A stretch of 64,000 bases of DNA from Paraburkholderia tropica (GCF_914484835.1 NZ_CAJZAR010000065.1:21103-85102), one strand, 5' to 3'. Counted from the first letter of the stretch, positions 25,000 to 34,806 are shown. Notes: generated from the letters alone by a model not told the origin. Program-made: numbers and translations.

Positions 25000-26070
25000 T
25001 CAGCTCAGCGCCGTTCCGCGCATCTGCGAACGCTTGCCTTCGAGTTTCGAAAGCAGCGGTTTCTCCAGATACCAGTGAACGCCCAGCGCGAATATCACAG
25101 CGAACATCGCGACAAAAGCGCCAGCCAGATAAAGGCTCAATGTCGTATGAAACGCACCGGCCTTGATCGCCTTGGCAAATACGTTCATCCAGAACAGGTG
25201 CGTGAGATAAAGCACATACGAGGCATTGCCCAGCGTCGTCAGCGCGCGCCCGATGAAGCTGCGATCGTCCTGCACGTGCAGGAACAGCGCAACGAGCAAC
25301 ATGGACGGCAGGCCCCACGCCCACCATCTGAACGAGGGCGGCAGGCCGAAGGTGGCGCTATCGGGCGAAGCCGCAGACGCCCACCAGAACAGCGCGACGC
25401 ACGCCGCCAGCAGCGCTTGCCACGTACGCCGGCCCGGCGCAGGCAGATGCGTGCTGATCGCGCCCAATGCAATGCCAAAAATAAACTCGACGACAAGCGG
25501 GCTGCCGTAATACTGCGCCTGCGCCGTCGCGCCGGCTTTTTCAAGCACGAATGGCACAGCGGCGAGCAGCGCGACGATCGACAACGCGCGCAAGCGCTGC
25601 CACGGCAGACATAACACCGCGGTGCAGACGAGATAAAAATAAAGCTCGTAAATCAGCGTCCACGCCACGCCGAGAATCAAACCCGACGATGTCGTGGGCG
25701 GCAGCAGGAATATCGACTCGATCATGCCGACGGCGTCCAGCTCGACGTGTTTAAACGCGAGCCCGCTGCCGGCCAGCGTCACCAGAATCGCGAGGCAAGC
25801 CCAATAAGACGGGAAAATGCGCGTGAGACGCCGCGAGAGGAATCGGCGCGCCGACGTTCGCGCGGAAAAGCCGCCCGTCGTGTGCCACATCACCAATCCG
25901 CTAATGACGAAAAAGATATCGACGCCGCACGCGCCGACGCGCGTCGCCGAAGCGGAAGCGATGGCCAGTGGACTGCCCATGGCCTCTTCGAGAATGTGAT
26001 GGGCCAACACAGCGAAAGCGGCGTAGAAACGCAGATGCTGGAGGCCTTGAAGTCGGGTATGACGTCCCAT
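25000..26070 (-). CDS. acyltransferase-3 family membrane protein (EPS locus)
   Basis: This protein of 356 residues has about ten membrane helices. The N-terminus reads RLQGLQHLRFYAAFAVLAHH, with the conserved catalytic-type histidine of acyltransferase-3 proteins, then VDIFFVISGLVMWHTT. The family O-acetylates or succinylates sugars on the outer side of the inner membrane. Start: the longer frame begins with a TTG at 26148; I chose the ATG at 26070 because family sequence starts three residues later. It is transcribed against the polysaccharide genes around it. The likely target is the local exopolysaccharide. Confidence 0.88.
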   Translation of the reverse strand: MGRHTRLQGLQHLRFYAAFAVLAHHILEEAMGSPLAIASASATRVGACGVDIFFVISGLVMWHTTGGFSARTSARRFLSRRLTRIFPSYWACLAILVTLAGSGLAFKHVELDAVGMIESIFLLPPTTSSGLILGVAWTLIYELYFYLVCTAVLCLPWQRLRALSIVALLAAVPFVLEKAGATAQAQYYGSPLVVEFIFGIALGAISTHLPAPGRRTWQALLAACVALFWWASAASPDSATFGLPPSFRWWAWGLPSMLLVALFLHVQDDRSFIGRALTTLGNASYVLYLTHLFWMNVFAKAIKAGAFHTTLSLYLAGAFVAMFAVIFALGVHWYLEKPLLSKLEGKRSQMRGTALS

Positions 26071-26421
26071 GAATGTCGTCGGTGAGTTCAGCCGGGAATG
26101 GAAGGCGTCGCCCGGAATGGAAGGGGACGCTTTTACGCATTCGTCCAACTCGGAAACCGGCGGCGTAACGGAAATCTGCAGAGCAATTATAGAAATGTCG
26201 ATATTTAAACAATCGAATTAACTGTTCCGCTACGTGGTGCGCGTCACATTGCGCAAACAATGTAAACCGTGCTTCGCGAAATAGCACGACATGAGCGTAG
26301 CCGAACATTCGACGATGGGAAGATCGTCCACACTCGCACTCATACCAATTGCATGGTGTGGCTTGTCGAATCCGGTCGTGTTGCGGTGGCTGCGTGCACG
26401 GATGATGCCGGGACATGAGCG
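26071..26421. other. AT-rich divergent promoter region in EPS locus
   Basis: About 350 bases, notably AT-rich at 26175-26225. On the minus strand a good -10 (TATAAT, complement of 26186-26191) is present for the acyltransferase gene, but the matching -35 is weak. No clear plus-strand promoter was identified for the glycosyltransferase genes. Confidence 0.4.
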
Positions 26422-27543
26422 ATGCCCTGGACCGATCCAATGAAAGACCTGCTTGTTCCCAATCTGCTGATCAACGGCCGTTTTCTCGGGCGGCGCGCAA
26501 CCGGTGTCGATCGCTTTGCGTTCGAAACCATTCGCGCGCTCGATCAGATGATCGAGTCGCGCGACCCGCGTGTGGCCGGATTGCGCACCGAGATTATCGT
26601 GCCCGAGGCGCTGGCAGAAATGGCGAATCCATTCAGGCACGTTGGATTGCGTGCGAGCGGCAAAGGCGGCGGTTTGCGTTGGGAACAGATTGCGTTGCTC
26701 CACGCCGCGCGTGGCCGGTTGCTGCTCAACCTCTGCAATTCCGGGCCGCTGCTGTATCGCCGCCAGGTCACGGTGCTGCACGACGCTGCGCCCGCGCGCG
26801 TGCCCGAGAGTTACAGCCGCTCGTTCGTCGCCTGGTATCGGCTGATGGCGCCGCGTATCGGTCAGGTCTCGCAGCGCGTGATTACGGTGTCCGAATTCTC
26901 GCGGCGCGAATTGTCCGATGCGTACCGGATTCCGGCGGGCAAGATCGGCGTGGTGTACGAAAGCGGCGAGCACATGCTGCGCGTGCAACAGGACGAAAGT
27001 ACGGTGACGTCCGCGCTCGGTGCGCGGCCTTTCGTGCTCGCGGTGGGCAGCCTCAATCGTCACAAGAATTTTCAGCTCGTGGCCGACGCCGCGCGTCTGA
27101 TTCGCGACGCGCAATTCGACATCGTCGTGGTGGGCGGCGGCGATGCCAAAGTTTATGGAAGCGGTCAGGACGCGTTGCCCGAGTTCGTCAAGCATCTCGG
27201 CTATGTGAGCGACGGCGAACTGGCGGCCTTGTATCGGCGCGCGGCGTGTTTCGTGTATCCGTCGCGTTACGAGGGCTTTGGGTTGCCGCCGGTCGAGGCG
27301 CTGGCGCTCGGCTGCCCGGTGATCGCCTCGCGTTTGCCCGCCGTGCAGGAAGCGTGCGGCGATGCCGTGCTGTACACGTCGCCGGACGATCCGGTGGAGC
27401 TCGCGCGCCTGCTCGAACGCATCACAGCCGATGCCGCGCTGCGCGCGAACCTGCGCGAACGCGGCCGCGCACGCACGGCGGAGCTGACGTGGCACGCCAC
27501 CGCCGTCAAGCTGATCGAGGAGATTTCGCCGTGGCTAATGTAA
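26422..27543 (+). CDS. GT4-type glycosyltransferase
   Basis: The protein has 373 residues with the two Rossmann halves of GT-B enzymes. The N-terminal part shows NGRFLGRRATGVDRFAFET and LLLNLCNSGPLLYRRQVTVLHD. The C-terminal part shows VGSLNRHKNFQLV and the nucleotide-sugar site YPSRYEGFGLPPVEALALGCP. Such retaining transferases add mannose, rhamnose or glucose from a nucleotide sugar on the cytoplasmic side. It resembles the last gene of the cluster (32455) in both halves. An alternative start is the ATG at 26440. It overlaps the next gene by 13 bases, so the two are translationally coupled. Confidence 0.9.
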   Translation: MPWTDPMKDLLVPNLLINGRFLGRRATGVDRFAFETIRALDQMIESRDPRVAGLRTEIIVPEALAEMANPFRHVGLRASGKGGGLRWEQIALLHAARGRLLLNLCNSGPLLYRRQVTVLHDAAPARVPESYSRSFVAWYRLMAPRIGQVSQRVITVSEFSRRELSDAYRIPAGKIGVVYESGEHMLRVQQDESTVTSALGARPFVLAVGSLNRHKNFQLVADAARLIRDAQFDIVVVGGGDAKVYGSGQDALPEFVKHLGYVSDGELAALYRRAACFVYPSRYEGFGLPPVEALALGCPVIASRLPAVQEACGDAVLYTSPDDPVELARLLERITADAALRANLRERGRARTAELTWHATAVKLIEEISPWLM

Positions 27544-28748
27544 CGCTTGCCTCCACTCTCGCGAACGACCCGCGCCGCTTTGGCCGCGTCGCGCTCGTGC
27601 ATGAATGGCTGGTCACCTATGCGGGCTCGGAGAAAGTCGTCGAGCAGATTCTTCAGCTGTTTCCGCAAGCCGATTTGTTCAGCGTGGTCGACTTCTTTCC
27701 CGAAGCGCAACGCAGCGTGCTCGGCGGACGTCACGCGAAGACCTCGTTCATTCAACATCTGCCGCGCGCGCGTTCGTCGTTTCGCAGCTATTTGCCGCTG
27801 ATGCCGCTCGCGATCGAGCAATTCGATCTGTCTTCGTACGATCTCGTGATTTCGTCGAGCCATGCCGTGGCCAAAGGCATTTTGACGGGACCGAATCAGG
27901 TGCACGTGAGCTACGTGCATTCGCCGATTCGCTATGCGTGGGATCTACAGCATCAATATCTTTCCGAAGCCGGTTTGCAGCGCGGCATGAAAAGCTGGGT
28001 CGTGCGCATGCTGCTGCATTACATGCGCATCTGGGATCAGCGCACGGCGCATGGCGTCGATGCCTTCGTCGCCAATTCGGCCTTCGTCGGGCGGCGCATT
28101 CGCAAAGCGTATGGCACCGAAGCGACCGTGGTGTATCCGCCCGTCGACGTGGAGCGTTTCGAATTGTGCGAGCAGCACGAGGACTTTTATCTGATCGCCT
28201 CGCGCATGGTGCCGTATAAGCGCATTCCGCTGATCGTCGAGGCGTTTGCGGCGATGCCGTCGAAGCGGCTCGTGGTGATCGGCGACGGCGCGGATTTCGA
28301 CCGGGTCAAAGCCTGCGCCGCGCCGAACGTGACCTTGCTCGGCTATCAACCCGATTCGGTGCTCGTCGATCACATGCAGCGCGCGCGCGCGTTCGTCGTG
28401 GCGGCGGAAGAGGACTTCGGCATTTCGGTGGTCGAAGCGCAGGCGTGCGGCACGCCGGTCATCGCGTTCGGACGCGGCGGCTCGCGCGAAATCGTGGTGG
28501 ATTCGGCGGACCCGGATCGCGGCACGGGGCTGTTCTTCGGCGAGCAGAGCGTCGAAGCGATCGTCGATGCGGTCGAGCGTTTCGAACGCCAGCCCGCGCT
28601 TAGACCAGACGTGTGCCGCCGCAACGCCTTGCGCTTTACGGAGGAGCGATTCAAGCAGGAGTTTCTCAGCGTGGTCGAGCGCGCGATGGATGCGGGCAAG
28701 GGCTTCACGGATACGCCTCAAGTCGTGCGGCGTTGGCAGTCGGCTTGA
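27531..28748 (+). CDS. GT4-type glycosyltransferase, second
   Basis: This GT-B enzyme of 405 residues begins near VALVHEWLVTYAGSEKVVEQ and has VHVSYVHSPIRYAWD around residue 125 and VAAEEDFGISVVEAQACGTP near 300. These are the donor- and acceptor-side motifs of mannosyl-type GT4 enzymes in exopolysaccharide clusters. The start is a GTG at 27531, inside the end of the preceding gene; GAGGAG lies 8 bases upstream. The frame is open much further upstream, but that part is the shadow of the previous gene. Sugar and linkage are unknown. Confidence 0.9.
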   Translation: MANVTLASTLANDPRRFGRVALVHEWLVTYAGSEKVVEQILQLFPQADLFSVVDFFPEAQRSVLGGRHAKTSFIQHLPRARSSFRSYLPLMPLAIEQFDLSSYDLVISSSHAVAKGILTGPNQVHVSYVHSPIRYAWDLQHQYLSEAGLQRGMKSWVVRMLLHYMRIWDQRTAHGVDAFVANSAFVGRRIRKAYGTEATVVYPPVDVERFELCEQHEDFYLIASRMVPYKRIPLIVEAFAAMPSKRLVVIGDGADFDRVKACAAPNVTLLGYQPDSVLVDHMQRARAFVVAAEEDFGISVVEAQACGTPVIAFGRGGSREIVVDSADPDRGTGLFFGEQSVEAIVDAVERFERQPALRPDVCRRNALRFTEERFKQEFLSVVERAMDAGKGFTDTPQVVRRWQSA

Positions 28749-28847
28749 CAACGTGTCGACGCGCGCAACGCAGGTGAATTCGGGCAGATGCGATAACGAC
28801 ATCGCGCGTGCGCGACCGGCGAGCGAACGCATTTTGGGGGCAGGGAA

Positions 28848-30245
28848 GTGGAACTGTCGATATACGGTTTGATCGTGTTCGTCACGGGACTGGTGGCGCT
28901 TTATGTGTCGCATCGCTGCGCCATTTACGCGATGGCGGTGTTTGCGCTGTTCGGCAGCACGCTCGCGCTCGGTCTGGGCGGCGTCGGGATTTTGCCTGCG
29001 CAACTGTTCCTGGCGTTCTTCGCGATCCGCGCGTTCAATCTCGCCGGCGGCAAGACGCTCGCCGATGCGGTCTCACTCGACAAGCCCGGCTTCTGGCTGC
29101 TGTGTACCTGCCTGTGGGGCGTCGTCGGCGCGATCCTGCTGCCGCGTCTGCTGCTCGGCTCGACGCTCGTGTATCCCGTCGACCGCAGCAGCCAGGAAGT
29201 GCTGCTTCGGCCGCTTGCGCCGGTGTCGGGCAATCTGTCCCAGTCGGTCTATTGCGTCAGCGACGTCATCGTGTATTGCGCGACCTACGCGTTCCTGAAA
29301 TATCGCGGCGTGTATTGGACGCTGGCGAGCGCGATCTTCGTGCTGGCGTTTCTCGACGTGATTGCCGGTTGCCTCGACATCGTTTTTCATACGGCCGGTA
29401 TCGATGCGATGTCCGCGATCAAAACTGCGCAATTCGCCGATCTGACCGGCGAGGAAATGGGCGGTCTCGTGCGCATCAGCGGCACCTTCAGCGAGACGTC
29501 CGCCTATTCGGGCTTTACGCTGCCGCTGTTTATCTTTTGCCTGAATCTCTGGCTCGTGGGTTACCGCACGAAAATCTCGGGCGCGCTCTCGCTGGCCACG
29601 GGCATCCTGCTGCTGTTGTCGACGTCGGGCACGGCCTATGTCGGGCTGGCCGCCTACTCGGGCGTGCTCGTGTTCAGCCGTCCCGGCGTGATCTCGCGCG
29701 CGGCCATCGTGCGCAAACAGCGGCTCTGGGTCATCGGGGCCTGCGCGGGACTGCTCGTCGTGCTCTACGTGATTTTGTTCCTGCCGAGCGTCGCCAATGC
29801 AATCACCGATTTCTTCGACACGGCGGTGTTCAGCAAAGCGGGCAGTTCCTCGGGTGTGGAGCGGATGGGCTGGAACGCGCAGGGCATCACCAACTTCCTC
29901 GACACCTATGGCCTCGGCGTCGGGCTCGGCAGCATTCGCACTTCCAGCTTTCTGATCGTCGTGCTCGCGAATCTCGGCGTGGTGGGCGTGGTGTGCTACG
30001 GCATGTTTCTCGGCACGTCCTTGCTGACGCCGATTCCCACCGCGTATGGCTTCACCGAACGCGCGGTCTGCTACGCGGCGCGTCACGGCATGATCGCAAC
30101 CTTGATCGTGGCCTCGGCGTCCGCAGGCGTATTCGAACTGGGCGCGCCTTTCTATATTTTCGCGGCGGCGGCGGGCGCGCTTTCGCCACGTATGACGCGT
30201 CGCGCGATCGCACGCGGACGATGGGTCTCTCAGGGGGGATCATGA
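28848..30245 (+). CDS. Wzy-like polysaccharide polymerase / O-antigen ligase-family membrane protein
   Basis: The protein has 465 residues with about twelve hydrophobic segments and a periplasmic loop (about 325-360) reading FSKAGSSSGVERMGWNAQG. Charged arginines in the loops (RTKISG, RISGTFSE) fit a Wzy polymerase, but the family has low sequence conservation, so the call rests on topology and position next to the flippase. The start is a GTG at 28848 after GGGGGCAGGGAA. The stop overlaps the start of the next gene in an ATGA arrangement. It would join repeat units at the outer face of the inner membrane. Confidence 0.8.
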   Translation: MELSIYGLIVFVTGLVALYVSHRCAIYAMAVFALFGSTLALGLGGVGILPAQLFLAFFAIRAFNLAGGKTLADAVSLDKPGFWLLCTCLWGVVGAILLPRLLLGSTLVYPVDRSSQEVLLRPLAPVSGNLSQSVYCVSDVIVYCATYAFLKYRGVYWTLASAIFVLAFLDVIAGCLDIVFHTAGIDAMSAIKTAQFADLTGEEMGGLVRISGTFSETSAYSGFTLPLFIFCLNLWLVGYRTKISGALSLATGILLLLSTSGTAYVGLAAYSGVLVFSRPGVISRAAIVRKQRLWVIGACAGLLVVLYVILFLPSVANAITDFFDTAVFSKAGSSSGVERMGWNAQGITNFLDTYGLGVGLGSIRTSSFLIVVLANLGVVGVVCYGMFLGTSLLTPIPTAYGFTERAVCYAARHGMIATLIVASASAGVFELGAPFYIFAAAAGALSPRMTRRAIARGRWVSQGGS

Positions 30246-31540
30246 AAAAGCTCGACACATCGCTGTCGAAACTCGATCTGTTCGCCGTCTATCTGTCCTA
30301 TGCGTTCCGCTATCTTTATCCGCTCGTCCTGATTCCTTACTACGGGCGCGTGCTGGGCGCGAACGGCTACGGCGCGGTGCTGGCCGGCATGTCGCTGTCC
30401 AATTCGCTCTGGCTGCTCGTCAACTTCGGCCTGGCGACCGTCGGCGGACGCGAGCTGGTGCAATCCGATCACCCCGGCAAAAACGACCGGATTTTTCGCG
30501 AGCATTTCACGGCGCGCCTGTTGATCGGCGTGCCTGCGGCCGTGATCGGATTGATTGCGGCCTTTCGCTCCGAAGTGATTTCCAGCGTGCCCGGCGCGCC
30601 GTATTTTATTGTCGTCGGCGGGATTCTCGCGGCGTTCAATCTCGGCTGGTATTTCGCCAGCACGGGCCGCGTGCGCACGAGCATGATGATCGAAGTGATG
30701 GGCCTCGTGATGTCGCTCACGCTGCTGATCGTATTTATTCGCAAGCCTGCGGATCTCTCGCTGGTGTTTCCGCTGACCTTCGCGTCCGGCGTCGTTCAAA
30801 ACGGAGTGGCTTACTGGCTGGTGCGCAGGGAGTCGACAGGATTTCTCGCGCCGGTGCGCGCGGCTTTCGCGGTGATCAAAAGCTCGACCACGATCTTTCT
30901 CTATAACGGCACGGCGGTGCTGATACTCGCCGCGTCGACCTATATTTTGTCGCTGATGGCTTCACCCGCGGAGGTCAGCGCGTTCGGCATATCGGAGCGT
31001 TTGATCGCTGCCGCCATGGGCATCATGGTGCCCGCCGCGCAGGTGCTCACGCCGAAAGTCATGTTTCTGGTCGCGCACGACGAGGCCAGGGCCAACTGGC
31101 TCGCGCGGCGCATTCTGGCCGTTTTCCTGTTCGGCGCGATTGTCGGCGTGATCGTCACGAGGACCTTGTCGGAATGGATCGTGCCGCTCGCATTCGGCCA
31201 TGAATTCCGCCCCGCCGTGCCGATTCTCAACGTGTTGGTATTCGTGCTGCCGATCAGCGTGTGCACGCGCGTATTGGGCCTCTATTTCATTCTGCCGCGC
31301 AAGCTCGAAAGACTGCTGTTGTGGACGGGCTTCGCGAGCGCGCTCCTGAATCTGGTCGTGGCAATTCCGCTGGCGAATTATCGCGGTGCGGAAGGCATGG
31401 CCGAAGCGCGCTTGATCGGCGAAACGGCTTTGCTGGCGATGCTGATATTCGGGGTCTGGCGTGCGGGGCTGCTCGGCGGATTTTTCGGCAACGGCAATGC
31501 GGTGTCATTGGATGCGCGATTGGCGCGCTCGCGCGATTAA
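30242..31540 (+). CDS. Wzx-type polysaccharide flippase
   Basis: The protein has 432 residues and about twelve membrane helices. The N-terminus, FAVYLSYAFRYLYPLVLIPYYGRVLGANGYG, and the later GVVQNGVAYWLVR and YNGTAVLILAASTYILSLM are typical of the polysaccharide transporter (MOP) family. It moves lipid-linked repeat units across the inner membrane. The ATG at 30242 overlaps the previous stop (ATGA) and follows AGGGGGGATC. The frame is open back to 28808, but that part lies over the polymerase gene. Its pairing with a Wzy-like gene supports a Wzx/Wzy-dependent route. Confidence 0.9.
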   Translation: MKKLDTSLSKLDLFAVYLSYAFRYLYPLVLIPYYGRVLGANGYGAVLAGMSLSNSLWLLVNFGLATVGGRELVQSDHPGKNDRIFREHFTARLLIGVPAAVIGLIAAFRSEVISSVPGAPYFIVVGGILAAFNLGWYFASTGRVRTSMMIEVMGLVMSLTLLIVFIRKPADLSLVFPLTFASGVVQNGVAYWLVRRESTGFLAPVRAAFAVIKSSTTIFLYNGTAVLILAASTYILSLMASPAEVSAFGISERLIAAAMGIMVPAAQVLTPKVMFLVAHDEARANWLARRILAVFLFGAIVGVIVTRTLSEWIVPLAFGHEFRPAVPILNVLVFVLPISVCTRVLGLYFILPRKLERLLLWTGFASALLNLVVAIPLANYRGAEGMAEARLIGETALLAMLIFGVWRAGLLGGFFGNGNAVSLDARLARSRD

Positions 31541-31558
31541 GCTCTCAACGGGAAAAAA

Positions 31559-32458
31559 ATGAATTCGGTACCCTTCGACAAGAAGCCAAAAGTCTGCGTG
31601 ATCTTCCCGACGCTCGGGCGTGCGGAAATTCTGCCGCAAGTCGTCGGTTTCGTGAGCCTGCAAACGGTGAAGCCCGATCTGGTTATCGTGTCCTGCGTCT
31701 CGGATGCGGACATCGGCGATTTGCAGGCGCAGCAGCCTGGCTTACTTGTCATCAAGGGGCGAGCTGGCAGTTCGGTGCAACGCAATCACGCGTTGAATCA
31801 CGTGCCGGCCGATTTCGACGTGGTGATTATCCTCGACGACGATTTCCTCATGCACGAGCGCTGGATCGCCGAGACGCTGAAAGCGCTCGAAACCGATGCG
31901 TCGATTGCCTGCGTGACCGGCACGGTGCTCGCGGACGGCATCCACGGTCCGGGCTACTCGTATGACGAAGCGCGCGCGATTGTCGCGACGACCGACGATC
32001 TGCCCGCGTCGATGCGTATCACGCCGACGGGCGGTCCCTATGGCTGCAACATGGCGTTCCGTTGCAGCAGCATCGCGGGCCTGCGTTTCGACGAACGTCT
32101 GGTGCTTTACGGCTGGCAGGAGGATCGCGATTTCGGCGGCCAGATCTGGAATCGTGGCGGGCGCGTCGTGCGGATCAATACGGCCGTGGGCGTGCATATG
32201 GGCGTGAAGCGCGGACGCGTGTCCGGGCGCAAATTCGGCTATTCGCAGGTGATCAATCCGCTTTATCTGGTGAAAAAGAAAACCATGCCGTTGCGCGACG
32301 CGCTGCGTCACGTGCTGCGCAATGTGGTGAGCAACGTCCTGCGCAGTTTCGTGCCGGAGCCGTGGGTCGACCGGCGCGGCCGTTTGCGCGGCAACTGGAT
32401 CGGCGTCTGCGATTTCGTGCGTGGCCGCCTGACGCCGGAGCGTGCGGAAAAACTATGA
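31559..32458 (+). CDS. GT2-family glycosyltransferase (EPS)
   Basis: This protein of 299 residues has a GT-A fold. It starts with KVCVIFPTLGRAEILPQVV, has the DxD-type metal site in VIILDDDFLMHERWI near residue 95 and the acceptor-side motif LYGWQEDRDFGGQIWNRGG near 183. Inverting GT2 enzymes transfer a single sugar in the cytoplasm. The start sits 18 bases after the flippase stop; the leader AACGGGAAAAAA is a weak site. The stop overlaps the next start (ATGA). The donor sugar is unknown. Confidence 0.9.
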   Translation: MNSVPFDKKPKVCVIFPTLGRAEILPQVVGFVSLQTVKPDLVIVSCVSDADIGDLQAQQPGLLVIKGRAGSSVQRNHALNHVPADFDVVIILDDDFLMHERWIAETLKALETDASIACVTGTVLADGIHGPGYSYDEARAIVATTDDLPASMRITPTGGPYGCNMAFRCSSIAGLRFDERLVLYGWQEDRDFGGQIWNRGGRVVRINTAVGVHMGVKRGRVSGRKFGYSQVINPLYLVKKKTMPLRDALRHVLRNVVSNVLRSFVPEPWVDRRGRLRGNWIGVCDFVRGRLTPERAEKL

Positions 32459-33555
32459 AGACGATTGCATTCAACGGCAAATTCTTCGGCGCGGCGCCCA
32501 CGGGCGTGCATCGGGTCGCCGAGCAGCTCGTGGCGGCCACGGACGCCTTGATCGCCGCGCATGCGGGCGGCGATGTCGATTACGCGCTCGTGGTGAGAGA
32601 TCATGTCGACGTTCCGCGCTACCGCAATATCGCGTGCATTCGCGAAAGCCGCTGGGCGCGCAAAATGCATCGCATCGCGTGGGAGCAGTGCTATTTTCCG
32701 TTGGCGCGCCGACGCGATTTCATTCTCAATCTATGCAATCTCGGGCCGCTGCTGCATCGCGATTCGGCGACGATGATTCACGACGCGCAGGTGTATTCGT
32801 CGCCGGATTCCTATTCGCTGCCTTTCCGGCTTTGGTACAAGTTTCAATATTTCTTTATCGGCAAGCGTCACAAGATCATTTTTACGGTTTCGGAATTTTC
32901 GAAACAGGAACTCGTGCGTTACGGCATTGCCAGCGCGGACAAGATCGTCGTGGTGCATAACGGTTGCGATCACGTTTTTCAGGTGCGTCCCGACGATACG
33001 CAGATCGCGGCGCTGAAACTCACGCCCCGGCGTTACGTGCTCGCGCTCGCGAATACGCAGCCGCACAAGAATATCGGCGTGTTGCTGAAGGCGTTTGCCG
33101 ATCCGGCATTGAGCGATTTCGAACTCGTCCTGTTCGGCGTCGCGACGCGCGCCGATTTCGAAGCGCTCGGGCATCGGGTGCCGTCTAACGTGCGATTCGC
33201 GGGCCGCGTGAGCGACGCGCAACTCGTCGCGCTCATGATGCAGGCGGGCGCGCTGGCGTTTCCTTCGCTCACCGAAGGATTCGGCTTGCCGCCGCTGGAG
33301 GCGATGGCGCTCGGTTGTCCGGTGATCGCTGCGCCGCTGGGCGCGCTGCCGGAAGTGTGCGGCGACGCGGCGAGCTATGCCAATCCCTTCAGCGCACCGG
33401 CATGGCGCACGCAGATTCTCGCGGCGCTCGACGACGAATCGGCGCGGCAAGCGATGATCGCGGCCGGATACCGGCAGGCGGAGAGCTTCACCTGGCAGGC
33501 GGCGGCGCGCCATCTCGTGGACTCGCTGAAAGCCGTGACCGGCGCGACGCGTTGA
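32455..33555 (+). CDS. GT4-type glycosyltransferase, third
   Basis: This 366-residue GT-B enzyme is related to the protein at 26422: both begin with a NG(R/K)F start followed by a TGV motif, share LNLCN-GPLLHRD and end with FPSLTEGFGLPPLEAMALGCP in the donor site. It is the last gene of the plus-strand polysaccharide operon, coupled by ATGA to the GT2 gene. The frame is open to 32062, but the upstream part overlaps the GT2 gene in another frame. It faces the minus-strand SGNH gene across about 80 bases without a clear hairpin. Confidence 0.9.
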   Translation: MKTIAFNGKFFGAAPTGVHRVAEQLVAATDALIAAHAGGDVDYALVVRDHVDVPRYRNIACIRESRWARKMHRIAWEQCYFPLARRRDFILNLCNLGPLLHRDSATMIHDAQVYSSPDSYSLPFRLWYKFQYFFIGKRHKIIFTVSEFSKQELVRYGIASADKIVVVHNGCDHVFQVRPDDTQIAALKLTPRRYVLALANTQPHKNIGVLLKAFADPALSDFELVLFGVATRADFEALGHRVPSNVRFAGRVSDAQLVALMMQAGALAFPSLTEGFGLPPLEAMALGCPVIAAPLGALPEVCGDAASYANPFSAPAWRTQILAALDDESARQAMIAAGYRQAESFTWQAAARHLVDSLKAVTGATR

Positions 33556-33636
33556 AGCCATGCGCGGGGCGTGAGTCCGGTCGGTCGATGGCAAATTTGC
33601 GCCTGCGCTGAGCGGGCGCACCGGTAAAGGCCGCGA

Positions 33637-34806
33637 TTAGGGATTCGTCGCGGAGGAGAGCGGCGGCGCCGAACCGGGCTGGCCGCCCGTCGTGTTGAGC
33701 GCGGCTGCGCGTGTTGTCGTCGTGTCCGCAAAACCCGGCTGCAAAAAGCCGATGACCTGCGCATCCGTGATCGGCTCGATATGCAGCCCGAACGCGGCGT
33801 TCAGCGTCCCGACCAGGTGTTGCGCCCACAGCGTATTCCAGACCACGCCCGCGTGGCCGTCGGCCAGCACGGCATTGTGCGGATCGTCGCCGTCGGTATT
33901 CGTGATGGCCCAGCCCGGCGCGAGCCGCACGGTCTTGTACACCGGGCGGCCCTGGTCGTCGCGTTCGCCCCAAAGACTTCTGAACCAGGCGCGGTCGTCG
34001 AGGAAGACGACGTTGTCGTTCGCCGCGGCCAGCTTGCGCAAGCCGTTGTCGTAGCGATCGAGGCCGGCGTCGATGTTGGCGATCTCCGCGGCCGATTGCC
34101 AGTGATCGAATTCCACCGACCAGTCCGCATTGCTGAGCACGCCCACGAGGACGATGCGCGTTTGCGGATGATGGCTGCGAATGAGCCCGACCGCCTCGCC
34201 GACCGCGCTAATGCACGCGTCGGTCACCGCTGCGGGACGCGCGGCGTTGCGATCGTGCGCCCACGCGTCGAGGATGTCATGCTGACCGATATCGTTCACG
34301 CCGATGCGGATCAGCACGACGGCATGGCTCCACGCCTGCGGGTCCGTGTCCATCAAGGCGACGAGACGGCGTGCCTGACGCTGCGAACGGCCCATCAATT
34401 GTTCGCACGACGCGCCGCTCACGGCGAAGTTGTACTGATAGTCGGTCTTGCGCGGCGAGCGCGCGCCAAGGCCGAGTTTGTCCGCGACGTACGCCTCGTA
34501 CTTGTTGCTGCCCCATACGCCCCATTTGCCGAAGTCGATCTGGTCGCCGCGCAGCCGCGCGAGCACCTCGGTCCATTGCCACGTGGTCGCGCGCCATGCA
34601 CCGCCGCGCTGGCCGTCGTAATAGGACTGGCTGTCCGAGTCGCCGAGCACCGCGATATTCACGCGGCCGGCGGACGCGGGCGAGCCGCTGACGGCGTCGG
34701 CGGATTGCTGCGCCGTCACGGTGGCTTTCGCGAACAGGATGCCGCCGAGCGCCAGCGCGCCGCACGCGGCGGCGACCAGGATCGTTCGCAAGGAAGCATG
34801 GGTCAT
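33637..34806 (-). CDS. SGNH/GDSL-family hydrolase, secreted or anchored
   Basis: The protein has 389 residues with an N-terminal hydrophobic segment (about 8-28) followed by an Ala/Ser-rich linker. Block I is VLGDSDSQSYY with the catalytic serine, block III is IRIGVNDIG, and DPHNAVLADGHAGVVWN near residue 320 supplies the final histidine, so the triad looks intact. Related proteins in polysaccharide and lipopeptide loci add or remove acyl groups in the periplasm. It lies 63 bases downstream of the C-TE gene in the same direction. It could serve either the adjacent polysaccharide locus or the synthase locus; neither is shown. Confidence 0.85.
   Translation of the reverse strand: MTHASLRTILVAAACGALALGGILFAKATVTAQQSADAVSGSPASAGRVNIAVLGDSDSQSYYDGQRGGAWRATTWQWTEVLARLRGDQIDFGKWGVWGSNKYEAYVADKLGLGARSPRKTDYQYNFAVSGASCEQLMGRSQRQARRLVALMDTDPQAWSHAVVLIRIGVNDIGQHDILDAWAHDRNAARPAAVTDACISAVGEAVGLIRSHHPQTRIVLVGVLSNADWSVEFDHWQSAAEIANIDAGLDRYDNGLRKLAAANDNVVFLDDRAWFRSLWGERDDQGRPVYKTVRLAPGWAITNTDGDDPHNAVLADGHAGVVWNTLWAQHLVGTLNAAFGLHIEPITDAQVIGFLQPGFADTTTTRAAALNTTGGQPGSAPPLSSATNP

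Noticed and set aside
26415..28748. A 777-residue continuous plus-strand frame ending with the second GT4
   Set aside because: The first part overlies the first GT4 gene in another frame and is Arg-rich; the GTG at 27531 with GAGGAG upstream is the start.
28808..31540. A 910-residue frame ending with the flippase
   Set aside because: The first half is the shadow of the polymerase gene; the ATG at 30242 overlapping the polymerase stop is the start.
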